A DNA stretch of 23,896 nt from a virus. The notes beneath the pieces are model-generated. The model had not been told where the DNA came from and ran no database searches. It worked only from the letters and a program-made list of their open reading frames with translations. Of this stretch, positions 6,403 to 16,800 are shown piece after piece; the stretch's first letter is position 1; each line of letters begins with the position of its first letter. The stretch spans positions 1 to 23,896 of the IMG/VR virus record IMGVR_UViG_3300008996_000043; one strand, 5' to 3'. Position numbers and translations under genes: made by a program.

Positions 6403-8256
6403 ATGGCTGACGAGGGAAATATATTTCAAAATAGTATTAATAACGCTAAAGATCAATTAAAAAACATTTTTGATGATTTTGCTAAAAACATAGAAACTAA
6501 TATTAATATTGATAAAATTATTGGGCAAATAGGTGCTGTTGATGACGCGGCAACTGAAGTTATTAATAAGTTCGGTACTGGTCGTGATAATGTTTTGGCG
6601 ATTAAACAAGGGTTAACCGATGCGGTTAAAGAAGTTCAAGCATTAGGTGGTGGTTTTGATGATGTTAAAAACATTCAAATAGATATTTCGGATGTATTAC
6701 ACCGAAATTTAATTCTAATGTCGGATTCTTATCAACAATTATATGCTGCGAGTAAAGTCACAGGAATGGACGCATCCACTATTGTTGAAAATTTTAAGGA
6801 TGCTGGTTTTTCAGTATATCAATCTGGTGATCAACTACAAAAGGTTGTTGACGTGGCTAGAAGTATGGGGGTTAATGTTAAGGAGGTTAGCAGTCAAGTT
6901 ATTACTAATATTGGGTTGTTAGATAAATATGGTTTTGAAAATGGTGTTCAAGGTTTAGCTAAAATGGCGGCTAACGCGGCGATGATGCGAGTTAATGTAT
7001 CGTCAATTGAGACTATGTTAGATAGAGCGTTTGAACCTGAAAGTGCGATAACCTTGGCAGCAACATTACAACGATTGGGAGCTCAACAAGCGGATTTATT
7101 GAATCCATTAAGATTGATGGACTTGAGTCAAAACAATCCCGAAGAAATGTTAAAGGTCTTGGCTGATGACGTTCAACGATATGTTCAACAAGCTGCGGAT
7201 GGTCAATTTAAGATTAGTGATTATGGTCGTCGTGTGATTCGTGAATACGCAACAGCTACTGGTGTTAATTATGAAAATTTGGTTAAAATGGCCAAGTCTA
7301 CCGCTGAAATTCAAGATAAGATGGGTAAAATAACATTCCCCACCAAATTTAATTTATCCGATGAACAACAAAAGATGTTGGCGAATATGGCCGAATTGAA
7401 GGGTGGTGAATATAAAATTTCAATGACCGATGAAAAGGGTGAAAAAGTTGAAAAATCAATAACCCAATTAAGTCAAGATGATATTGACCGTTTATCAAAA
7501 CCTCAAGCACCAAAATCAATGGAAGAATTGGCTGAAGAACAATTAGATACTTTAACAAAAATTAAAATTGCGTCGGAAGCAACTGCTAATAGGACTGGTT
7601 ATGCGATTGGTGGTATGGGTGATGTTAATAAAGTTATAACAGAATTAAGGGGGGTTGGTACTAGATTAACAAAAGTATTCAACGTTAAAGAATTATCTGT
7701 TAAAAATATAAGGGAGGAATTAACAACGGATTTCGGTTTATTGGGTGAAGGTATTAAAAAATTATATAGAGGTGATACTAGTGGTTCATTGGAACAATTC
7801 AGTCAAGGTGTTAATAGACTAACTGAATATATGAATAAAGCGATGATTTCAGTTGCTAATGAATCTGAAAAACAATTTAAGGGTACACCAACTGGGAATG
7901 TACTTGAAAAAGTTGAATCAACAATTCCAATTAGTCCTAAATTATCAAATATTCAGGTTGAAAATAATGGAACAAATGTTAGTCTAAATGCTGAAGATTT
8001 TCTCATTAAAACATTACCTGAAGATGAATTAGTTATGGCTGGTGGGACTAGATTAACTGAAAATAGAAATACAACAATTAACGAAAATAAAAACACATCG
8101 GATATTAACTTAAACGTTAATATTACAGCTCCTCAAGGAACAGATAATGAAAAAATTCTAGCGGTTGTTAAAGAAACTTTACGTAATACTGGGGTGGTTC
8201 AAGAATTAAGTAAAACAATGGGTCAAGTTAAAACAAATTATAACTTAACCGCTTGA
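6403..8256 (+). CDS. Tape-measure-like tail protein (gp29-like), 617 aa
   Basis: The protein is long and mostly helical, rich in Ala, Asn and Lys, with no signal peptide or clear membrane segment. A central Ala/Met-rich stretch (about residues 180-260) reads VQGLAKMAANAAMMRVNVS and RAFEPESAITLAATLQRLGA, typical of phage minor-tail/tape-measure domains. The length is close to T4 gp29 (590 residues), which would give a tail of similar length, since tape-measure length sets tail length. The C-terminus (about 540-617) is Asn/Thr-rich and ends with a predicted amphipathic helix. Position right after the gp26-like frameshift pair and before the large baseplate genes supports the call. The family match is by composition and context more than by strict motif. 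Confidence 0.7.
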   Translation: MADEGNIFQNSINNAKDQLKNIFDDFAKNIETNINIDKIIGQIGAVDDAATEVINKFGTGRDNVLAIKQGLTDAVKEVQALGGGFDDVKNIQIDISDVLHRNLILMSDSYQQLYAASKVTGMDASTIVENFKDAGFSVYQSGDQLQKVVDVARSMGVNVKEVSSQVITNIGLLDKYGFENGVQGLAKMAANAAMMRVNVSSIETMLDRAFEPESAITLAATLQRLGAQQADLLNPLRLMDLSQNNPEEMLKVLADDVQRYVQQAADGQFKISDYGRRVIREYATATGVNYENLVKMAKSTAEIQDKMGKITFPTKFNLSDEQQKMLANMAELKGGEYKISMTDEKGEKVEKSITQLSQDDIDRLSKPQAPKSMEELAEEQLDTLTKIKIASEATANRTGYAIGGMGDVNKVITELRGVGTRLTKVFNVKELSVKNIREELTTDFGLLGEGIKKLYRGDTSGSLEQFSQGVNRLTEYMNKAMISVANESEKQFKGTPTGNVLEKVESTIPISPKLSNIQVENNGTNVSLNAEDFLIKTLPEDELVMAGGTRLTENRNTTINENKNTSDINLNVNITAPQGTDNEKILAVVKETLRNTGVVQELSKTMGQVKTNYNLTA

Positions 8257-8271
8257 AAAACATAAATAAGC

Positions 8272-8278
8272 TATTTAT
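8272..8278 (+). promoter_or_regulatory. TATTTAT promoter-like element of the 1728-aa baseplate gene
   Basis: GCTATTTATTAAATAAAG; the TATTTAT core ends 16 nt before the ATG at 8295, the same spacing as at 20078 and 21268. It is mirrored by ATAAATA at 8262-8268 with only AGC between, forming a perfect 7-bp inverted repeat. No terminator separates this gene from the tape measure, so it may be read both from here and by read-through. Confidence 0.4.
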
Positions 8279-8294
8279 TAAATAAAGTAATAGA

Positions 8295-11200
8295 ATGCCA
8301 AATAGTACCTTATCCTTTACATCGTCAAGTGATTTTAGAAATAAGTTAATGGGTAAGAATTTGCCTAAATACGTTGTACCAGGGTCGTATACACCACCCA
8401 ATGGTCCAACAGTGTATGAAGTACCTATTAATAATTATAGTGTTAAAGATTCACCAGATAAAATATCATTTATCCCATCACAAGAATATAGGGATAAGTT
8501 AATAGTTAAAAACTTGGCACCATATAATGTACCTGGTGCGTTTTCACCCCCAGGTGGTCCGACTAATTATCCAACAATATTAAGTAATTATAGTGTTAAG
8601 GATTCAATATCTTTTGATGATGTTGTATATCATAAATACTTAAATTCATTATATCCACTAAATGGGTTTGGACCTAATGGTGGTTATACTTTCGGTATTA
8701 CATTTAATGGAGTCCCATATACTTTAACACCAAATCAAGGTGAATATGATGCGACTGATGCTAAATTACCTCAACTAAGTTCAAAGTACTTAAATCAATT
8801 TAATATTATAAATAGTTTTAATCCCTATGGGGGTTATACCTATTTGTATAGTGTTGATGTTAAGTTAATGAATCCATTGTATCATATACCTTATCACGAC
8901 CATTTTGTACCCGCTACATATTCACCTTATCAAATATTTTTCACACCAACACCTACGGGTGTTAGTACTGATTCCTATTTGGCGAAATTGGGTGCTCAAA
9001 CATTACATCAAACATTTAAGGATCGTATTGATATTGAAATACAAAAAAACACTATTGGTAAATTATCGTTAGCTTCATTACAAGACCCTTTTGATATTAG
9101 TTTAATCTTATCTGGTAAACAACCTATTATCGCTAGAAATTGGCGAATAACTGTTCCAGAAAATCCTATCGCTGCGGCGGGGGACTTTGCCACACGTATT
9201 GCTGGGGCTTATTGGCCGGTATCTTTTATTCCTGGTGATTATTTTGATGAAAATACAAATAATGGGGTTCAGACTTCACAAACATCTAAAGCGTTGGATG
9301 TTGTTAATAATTTAACTGGTGGGTTTTTGGGTCCAATCTTAAATAAGACTAGGAATCCTTCTCAATTATTTTTGGCGAACACTGGTAATGGTCAACAATC
9401 TGCGTTGTTTAACAATATTAATTATAACAGATATCAACCATCCTACAATAAGGGATTAATTCAATCGGTAACAGAATCAATTGGTAATGCTATTAACCCA
9501 AATAATGGAACGATAAATGGTGGTTATTATGTTGGTAATAAAAATAGTGAACCTTCTACAATAACTTCCCCATCGAATGAAATACCAACCAATTCATATG
9601 GTCAACAAGTGCCGATGAATGTATATGGTCCATCCGTTATGGGTAAATTATTTGAGGGTAATGAAGATAAGATTAAGTTTGGCTTTGGTGCTAACCCAAT
9701 GGGACAAGGTGGTGGTATTGATGGTGAATTTAGTTGGACTTCAACGAAGGGTAAAGATGGTTCTGGGTATAAGGGTAAACCTGGTGGTAATAAGGGTACC
9801 TTGGATGGTGATTTTAATCAAATTCAGAGTGTTATTAATCAAAACCAATCAACAAATATTGAGTTTAAACAAAATTCAATATTGGATAATACACAACGTA
9901 TTGTTGAGTCGGCTGATAATGTTGCGGGAGAAAAGAAATTAAGACACGTAGGTACGGCGATTAATCAAGTTAGTAAAGTTTTTAATGATGGTTATCGTGA
10001 ACTAACAAAAGGTTCAAGGGTTGTATCATATCAAGATAATACAAATGGTACTGAAGCTGGGATTGAATATTGTCGTGTATTTACAAAAGATACACCATAT
10101 TATACATATAATGATTTACAAAAGGGTGATGGTATAACAACATCTGGGAGAAGATTTACTAATTCGGTGTTAGATAATACATATAACTTAAACATCGCAC
10201 CACTTAAAAATCCTGGTTCAACAAATATTGTACAAAATGCTAATGGTGATTTTTATGCTAAAAAGTATATGTTTTCCATTGAGAATTTGGCATGGAGGAC
10301 TTCATCAAGACCGGGTTATACATATGATGAACTACCTGTTTGTGAAAAAGGTCCTAATGGTGGTAGAGTGATGTGGTTTCCCCCATATAATCTTAAATTT
10401 TCGGATTCAAGTAATGCGGAATTTCCGGGTACTTCGTTTATTGGTAGACCTGAACCGATATATACATATAAGAATACATCAAGAAGTGGTTCATTGAGTT
10501 GGACTATTATTGTTGATTCACCATCGGTTATGAATAGAATTGTGGATGAACAATTGAAGGGTATTGATGAGAAGAAGAAGGATTCAATTTTGAATTCATT
10601 TTTCGCGGGGTGTACAAAATTTGATATATATGAATTGGCGAAGAAATATACTAATTTTTCGGTTAATGAATTATATGATATACAAGAAATATTAAATAAT
10701 CCTAGATTAACTAGTCAGGAACGAGTTGGTGTTATTAAGAATATACCTAAAGACAATACTGGTCAATCATCATCGGATGATGGTACTAATAAACAGAGTG
10801 GTACACCGGTTGCTCCGGTTGATTTTAGTATGTTTGATAACCAATATTTTTATTTTGAGAATGATTATCCAGATCCAAAAACATTATCAACAACTTCATC
10901 AACGTCATTTGAAAATTTGATTAGTTCGTATATATCTGACGCTAATCAAACAAAATATGTAAATAAAGCCAATAGTGTTAAATTTGTTGATGAATCTAAT
11001 AAAAATGTTAAATCATTTTTTGATAATTATATTATTCCATCTTATGATAGATTAATTAAGGGTGAAGTTAATTTAATTTCACAATTATTTAAGGCTATGG
11101 AACAAAATAATACGGTGACCATTACCTTGACTGGTTCAGCATCAGCAGTTGCTGAAAAAGACTATAATATTAATTTATCAACTAGAAGAATTGATTCGGT

Positions 11201-13481
11201 TAAAAAATTCTTAAATAATTATCAAGTTGGTGGGAAGACACTTAAGGAATTTATTGATAATAAAAAAATAACTATTATTGAAACACCTGAAGGTGAAGGT
11301 GCTACGGTTCTTGCTAATGATAATACTGGTGATAATAATACCGTTATCTGTACTAAAGATATTCAAATTTATTACAATGGTAAAATATATGACAGAACTA
11401 CTATACCAAACAACGCGGTACGTTCATTAGTTAATATTGCGGATGTTTATTCTGTTGATGCGATGGCGTGTAGAAGGGTTAGATTAGAAGTTAAAGCTGT
11501 TGCTCCAGCAACACCTCAAGTACCTGAACCAGAACCAATTGAACAGTTAACTACAACTATTAATCCAAAACCTGAACCAACAATTGATGTTCAGAAAAAG
11601 ATTAAGGATGGGATAAGTAAAAAGATTATTCGTAAAATGTTATCGGAGTGCGATTATTTTGAAATGATTAAAAGTAGTGATCCGATGATATATAATTCAT
11701 TATCACAAAAAATAAAATATTTCAATCCAGCATTTCACTCAATGACACCTGAAGGGTTAAATGCTAGGGTGACCTTTTTGAATCAATGTTTAAGACCTGG
11801 TGAAACAATTCCAACGGTGGATGAAAAAGGTAATATTATTAAAAAAGATGCGATAAACACTTCATTCGGAGCACCCCCAATTTTGGTGTTAAGGATAGGT
11901 GATTATTTCCATACTAAAATAGTACCTGACACACTATCATTTACTTATGAACCATTGAATTATGATTTAAATCCTGAAGGTATTGGTGTTCAACCTATGC
12001 TTGTAAACGTTCAGTTAGGATTCAAAATTATTGGGGGTATGGGATTACAAGGTCCGATTGATGAACTACAAAATGCGTTATCGTTTAATTATTATGCTAA
12101 TACTGAAATATATGACGAACGAGCAACACCTACTGAAGATACTAGTAAATTAGATAAGATGTTGGTTGATAATTTATTGGCTCAATCAAACAATGGTAAA
12201 CCTATTAATACATCACAAGTTGTGAATAATGGGGGTAATACCATTGGTGAAATTAAAACTACAATTCCAGTCACAGGGGGTGAACAAGGTCAAATTAGTT
12301 ATCAAACCATAATGGATAAACAATTAGATAATGTTAAGTTATATATAACAACGATATCGGATCAATTGGAGAAAATGAACAAAATCTATAATTATGGGTT
12401 TTTACAATTGGTATCATATAAAACTCGTGATTATGTTAATGGTAGTGTTGGGGATGTTCAATCTGTTATATATGGTAAACCAAATCAATTAACTAGTGGT
12501 TTAATTGATAAGTTGTTTGAATACGTAATAAATGACACTAATATTGTTGAGGGGAATTCGGTGAATCCGATAAATTCGTATTTTATTAAAAAAGGGTTTA
12601 AACCTAAGACTGATAATGTTATTGAAATGATTCAACAGAATTTGGTGTCATATATAAAAAATATGAAATCTACTTTTTCAAATGAATATACTAATATTAT
12701 ACAAACTATTATATTAGAAGAACAAAACTTAATACAAAATATTAACAAGTTGAATTTTGTGAAAAATGGTTATGATGGTAAAATTATTGATGGGTTAACA
12801 CCTAAAGCGTATTTTACGTCTGGAACAACACAAGTTAGTACCTTGAGTAATATTCCACCGATTCCATTAAATACTAAAGACGAATTGTTATTAGACTTGA
12901 ATAAAATGGGTACTACATTAAAAGATTTCAATACTGAATTGAAAACAAGTAAACTTTTAAGTAATGAAGAAGACTTTAATGAAAATTCAGTTGTGTTTAG
13001 ACCGATAACAAAAAATATTGGGGATTATGATGGTGCTACAGGTATTGAAGAAGAAAAAATTGAACATGCTAAAATACGTTTTTATATGTTATTTTCATCT
13101 ATATTCCTTGATAGTTCAAAGTTGGATTCTTTTAAGAATGAAATAATTAAAGGACCTTTGACAACAGTTAAAAATAAGGATAAGGTTAAAAAAACAATGG
13201 ATGATATTTGTAATGACTTGGTAAAAAATTATAAAAAAGAATATGATGCCGAACAAAACATTTTTACAACATATAAACAATCTAAAACGTATAAAGATTA
13301 TACGGATGGTATTGAATCCAAAATGTATCCAAAAGGTAAAACACGTATATTTGATTTTACCACAGTATCAACAGATGATGTAGTTAGGTCTTTAGTTGAA
13401 ATCGGATTACGTATGTTATATTCAACAACGCCGATTAGTGAACCGAAAAGTATATTCAACGATAAAACAAAATTAAATTAA
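8295..13481 (+). CDS. Very large baseplate structural protein with OmpA-like domain, 1728 aa
   Basis: The N-terminus carries two 51-residue tandem repeats (about 7-57 and 58-105, each with RxKL, PPxGPT and NYSVKDS), then two degenerate copies to about 190 (GPNGGYTF, NPYGGYTY). A Gly/Lys-rich stretch lies at about 461-505. Residues about 925-1070 look like an OmpA C-terminal domain: VTITLTGSASAV, NINLSTRRIDSVKKFL and a closing CRRVRLEV strand. R965 aligns with the peptidoglycan-binding Arg, but the partner Asp is replaced by S950. At about 1190-1265, APPILVLRIGDYFHTKIVPD and LNPEGIGVQPMLVNVQLGF resemble tube/baseplate proteins of contractile injection systems. The remainder is helical and Lys/Asn-rich. 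Between the tape measure and the gp53-like gene it should be a major baseplate component; no single T4 counterpart is clear. Confidence 0.7.
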   Translation: MPNSTLSFTSSSDFRNKLMGKNLPKYVVPGSYTPPNGPTVYEVPINNYSVKDSPDKISFIPSQEYRDKLIVKNLAPYNVPGAFSPPGGPTNYPTILSNYSVKDSISFDDVVYHKYLNSLYPLNGFGPNGGYTFGITFNGVPYTLTPNQGEYDATDAKLPQLSSKYLNQFNIINSFNPYGGYTYLYSVDVKLMNPLYHIPYHDHFVPATYSPYQIFFTPTPTGVSTDSYLAKLGAQTLHQTFKDRIDIEIQKNTIGKLSLASLQDPFDISLILSGKQPIIARNWRITVPENPIAAAGDFATRIAGAYWPVSFIPGDYFDENTNNGVQTSQTSKALDVVNNLTGGFLGPILNKTRNPSQLFLANTGNGQQSALFNNINYNRYQPSYNKGLIQSVTESIGNAINPNNGTINGGYYVGNKNSEPSTITSPSNEIPTNSYGQQVPMNVYGPSVMGKLFEGNEDKIKFGFGANPMGQGGGIDGEFSWTSTKGKDGSGYKGKPGGNKGTLDGDFNQIQSVINQNQSTNIEFKQNSILDNTQRIVESADNVAGEKKLRHVGTAINQVSKVFNDGYRELTKGSRVVSYQDNTNGTEAGIEYCRVFTKDTPYYTYNDLQKGDGITTSGRRFTNSVLDNTYNLNIAPLKNPGSTNIVQNANGDFYAKKYMFSIENLAWRTSSRPGYTYDELPVCEKGPNGGRVMWFPPYNLKFSDSSNAEFPGTSFIGRPEPIYTYKNTSRSGSLSWTIIVDSPSVMNRIVDEQLKGIDEKKKDSILNSFFAGCTKFDIYELAKKYTNFSVNELYDIQEILNNPRLTSQERVGVIKNIPKDNTGQSSSDDGTNKQSGTPVAPVDFSMFDNQYFYFENDYPDPKTLSTTSSTSFENLISSYISDANQTKYVNKANSVKFVDESNKNVKSFFDNYIIPSYDRLIKGEVNLISQLFKAMEQNNTVTITLTGSASAVAEKDYNINLSTRRIDSVKKFLNNYQVGGKTLKEFIDNKKITIIETPEGEGATVLANDNTGDNNTVICTKDIQIYYNGKIYDRTTIPNNAVRSLVNIADVYSVDAMACRRVRLEVKAVAPATPQVPEPEPIEQLTTTINPKPEPTIDVQKKIKDGISKKIIRKMLSECDYFEMIKSSDPMIYNSLSQKIKYFNPAFHSMTPEGLNARVTFLNQCLRPGETIPTVDEKGNIIKKDAINTSFGAPPILVLRIGDYFHTKIVPDTLSFTYEPLNYDLNPEGIGVQPMLVNVQLGFKIIGGMGLQGPIDELQNALSFNYYANTEIYDERATPTEDTSKLDKMLVDNLLAQSNNGKPINTSQVVNNGGNTIGEIKTTIPVTGGEQGQISYQTIMDKQLDNVKLYITTISDQLEKMNKIYNYGFLQLVSYKTRDYVNGSVGDVQSVIYGKPNQLTSGLIDKLFEYVINDTNIVEGNSVNPINSYFIKKGFKPKTDNVIEMIQQNLVSYIKNMKSTFSNEYTNIIQTIILEEQNLIQNINKLNFVKNGYDGKIIDGLTPKAYFTSGTTQVSTLSNIPPIPLNTKDELLLDLNKMGTTLKDFNTELKTSKLLSNEEDFNENSVVFRPITKNIGDYDGATGIEEEKIEHAKIRFYMLFSSIFLDSSKLDSFKNEIIKGPLTTVKNKDKVKKTMDDICNDLVKNYKKEYDAEQNIFTTYKQSKTYKDYTDGIESKMYPKGKTRIFDFTTVSTDDVVRSLVEIGLRMLYSTTPISEPKSIFNDKTKLN
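8316..8609 (+). repeat. Tandem 51-codon repeat at the 5' end of the 1728-aa gene
   Basis: Two in-frame copies of 51 codons. At DNA level a 22-base segment beginning TAATTATAGTGTTAA recurs at 8432-8453 and 8585-8606, 153 bp apart, with one mismatch. At protein level NYSVKDS is identical and R15-K17-L18 corresponds to R66-K68-L69. The high DNA identity suggests a fairly recent or gene-converted duplication. Confidence 0.8.
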
Positions 13482-13486
13482 AAAAT

Positions 13487-13810
13487 ATGGGAAAACAATA
13501 TTATAATAGATATAGTGATTTTAATATTAACGGTAATCAAACCGTTGTTCCATATATTACATTACCATCAAAAACGAGTGATAAGAATTATATATATAAA
13601 GTTGGAAGATCAAGATTAGATAAGGTATCACAACAATATTATGGTACACCTTATTTTGGGTGGTTAATACTATTGGCAAATCCAATTGCTGGGGGACAAG
13701 AATGGAATATTTCTGACGGAACAGTCTTGACAATTCCATTTCCTTTAGTAGCTTCTTTACAGGACTATAAAAATACTTTAAACACCCACTTCTTCTATTA
13801 TGGTAGATAA
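13487..13810 (+). CDS. Baseplate wedge protein gp53-like (LysM-type), 107 aa
   Basis: The core IYKVGRSRLDKVSQQYYG, then PYFGWLILLANPI, then LTIPFPL is a LysM-like fold as in T4 gp53: a strand, the helix ending in YYG, a second helix around W-x-x-L-x-x-A-N, and the closing strand. In T4, gp53 joins baseplate wedges to one another. T4 gp53 has 196 residues; this one is little more than the LysM core (about residues 35-90). It begins 5 bp after the 1728-aa gene and overlaps the hub gene by 11 bp, so the three are probably translationally linked. Confidence 0.8.
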   Translation: MGKQYYNRYSDFNINGNQTVVPYITLPSKTSDKNYIYKVGRSRLDKVSQQYYGTPYFGWLILLANPIAGGQEWNISDGTVLTIPFPLVASLQDYKNTLNTHFFYYGR

Positions 13811-16800
13811 TTCAGAAAATATTTACGTTGATTTTGATTGTGATAACATTACATTGATTGATCCGAATAAAGTGGTGGATAGTCAAGGTAAAGTTAAGGA
13901 ACGATATGTAAAACAAGAAAACTTGGTTATGTATGCTAACCTTGAGTGTCAAGTTATACCTAGGACTAAATTAGTTGTTGGTGCTACCGGACAGAATCAA
14001 GGGGAAGTTATTACTGTTGCTAGCTTAAATTTCCTTAAACCAGGGAATAAAGAAAAGATGGATAACGCGTATACCGATCAAATCACTGGTAAAGGGTCAA
14101 TTAAAGGTAGAGCGACAAATCAAGAAAAGGTTAATCAAGGTGAAAAATACGTTAGTTCGGAAGGGGTTAAAGGGAAGATAGTTGATAATGGTTTATTAGG
14201 TATTACAAGTATTGAATTTTCCGAAGGATTAGACTTTATGCCGGTAATATCAATGGAACTTGTTGATATTCAAGGTAGAAGTATGTTTGAATTGGGAAAT
14301 TCATCACCATACGCCGCGTTTTTTAATTTACCATATCCTCTATTTCATTTGACAATTAAAGGGTACTATGGTAAAGCAATAAAAATACCATTATTATTAC
14401 AAAACTTTTCATCAAGATACGACACTGGTGATGGGAATTTCAAAATTTCATTGAAGTTTTACACTTATAAATATACGATGTTGAGTGAGGTGAACATCGG
14501 TCATATGATGGCTGTTCCCCATATGTATAAATCTAGACTTAAAATTACTACAAAAAAAGGTGGACCTAGTCAATTTTCAAATGTTGATGAAGGGTATGTT
14601 GAATTGGGGTATGAAAAGGTTAAGGAGTTATATAATGAATATAAATCAAAAGGGTTAATTGAAGAAGATTTTCCCGAATTAACGATAATTCAGTTAAAAG
14701 ATAAGATTGATAATTTTGTTAAAGTTATTATGGATACATATACCAAACAAAATGCCAATCCATTAAATGATAAAGAATTATTTAGAAATGATTTAACAAA
14801 TTTTCGTAAATTAATTTATACTGGATTTCCTTCATGGTTTAGGGATAATTTGGATGTTGATAATTTTTTGGTGTTAAAAGATTCTAAAACAAAAGTTTAT
14901 ATCTATAAAAAAGAAATATTGGATTCCGAACAAAAAAAATCTAACGCCAAAAAAGATTTGGATGGGATTATTAAGGAATATAATGAAAAACTACTTAAGA
15001 ATAATACGTTCGGTAAAGATGGAAAATATAGTATTAGTGGGAAGTCAAAATCGTCATCAATACCTAATTCAATAACCAATCAAATTTTTACAAGAACAAT
15101 TAGTGATAATGAAATTGATTATGTTTTAACATATCAACAAGTTAAAAAAACTGGAAAAATCCCTTCAGATGAAGAACTAGGGTTATTTAAGAATGAATTA
15201 AAAAATCGTAAATTATTAAACTTTACGGATATTACATTAGGTGATGGGCAAAAAATAAATAAAGTTGATTATTTTGTATTTGAGGGGGATAGAACATTCA
15301 CTAAATATTTGGATGAAATGGTTAAACTTTATAATGATTATTCAACAAAAATTGATAATGATTTAACGGATTCTTTATTAAGTTTAATTCAATCAAAAAA
15401 CAATGGTTTTGGTTTTGTACCGACCATTCGTAATATTTTAGCGGTTATTTTCGCCAATGGTGAAGCGTTTTTACGATTGATGGACGATGTACATACTAAA
15501 GCGTGGGATGTTCGTGATAATGTTAGTAGAAAAAATGCGATATTAACATCCGAATCAGCAACATCTGGTCAAGACAATATTTCTAGTGGTAATGGAACAA
15601 TCCCAGTTTATCCTTGGCCTGAATACATTATTCAAACGGATGGTGAAGAAGGTCGTGAAAAGTACCAGATTGAATATCCTGGTGATCCGAAATATATCAA
15701 CTCAACAAAGGCGTATGATTATAGTGCTTGGCCAGAAGTGGAGTTCCTTGAAGAATTTATTAAGGGGTTCACACAACGTACCGAACCGCCACAAAGTCCA
15801 ACTGAAGGTCAAAACCAATTAACTGGAATAAATAGAATATCTGTTGACGCAATTGAATTTCCGATAAGTAATAGTGTTTATTCTAACAAGGAGGAAGTTA
15901 AGTTTTTTTATGAAATTTATGAACGTTTGTTTTTACATTCAAACTACCCTTTATTATCCAGAGTTGGTGAAATCGTTAATCAAACAGATAAGATTGTGGA
16001 TTTGTTGGCGGATATGGAAAGTAATAACCTACTTAATAGTTTATCTAATGAAAATCCATTTTTAATCAAGAAGTTAAAACAATATGGTATTAACGCCACA
16101 AATTTCACACCTTTATTAAGACATATATCAAATGGTGGTATTGGTGAAAGTTGGCAGAATTTTATTCGTGGTATATATAATACATCTTATATTAAGAATA
16201 TTACATCAAATGCGGAATTTACATTTGTTGATGAAAATATAATTGATTCGTCTTCGGCAAAACCATTGATAACATTAAAAAATGAAGGTGATTTAACAAA
16301 TTATTTAACAACAAATACAAATGATTTTTCATTGGTTGACTTATACCCATTTACAGATATAAAGTGGGTTAGTGGTAATACCTCCAATGGTAATAAAACA
16401 ACTGTTAATACACAAACATTCAACACAACAAAAACATTGGTGTTTAACACAACAAATAAAGTTATTTCCAATTTTTTACCCACCGATGATAAATCATCAA
16501 AAAAATTATTTACCAATTTTTCAACATTAAACACACAACAACCAAACATTGTTGATAAGATTTCATTGAAAAATTATTATAATAATACAACAAATAGAAC
16601 ACAATTAATAACGGAAGGGAATTTAAGATATGTTAATTATTCTGGTGATGTATTAACAAACCAAACGGTATCAATGTTAAACACCCCATATTTTATTAAC
16701 GCCATTCAAGATGGTGTTAAGAAATTTAGGGAATATAATGACCATCCATATACCTCCGCGGCATACTTGTTCTTAAATTCATTACCATTATCAACATTAA

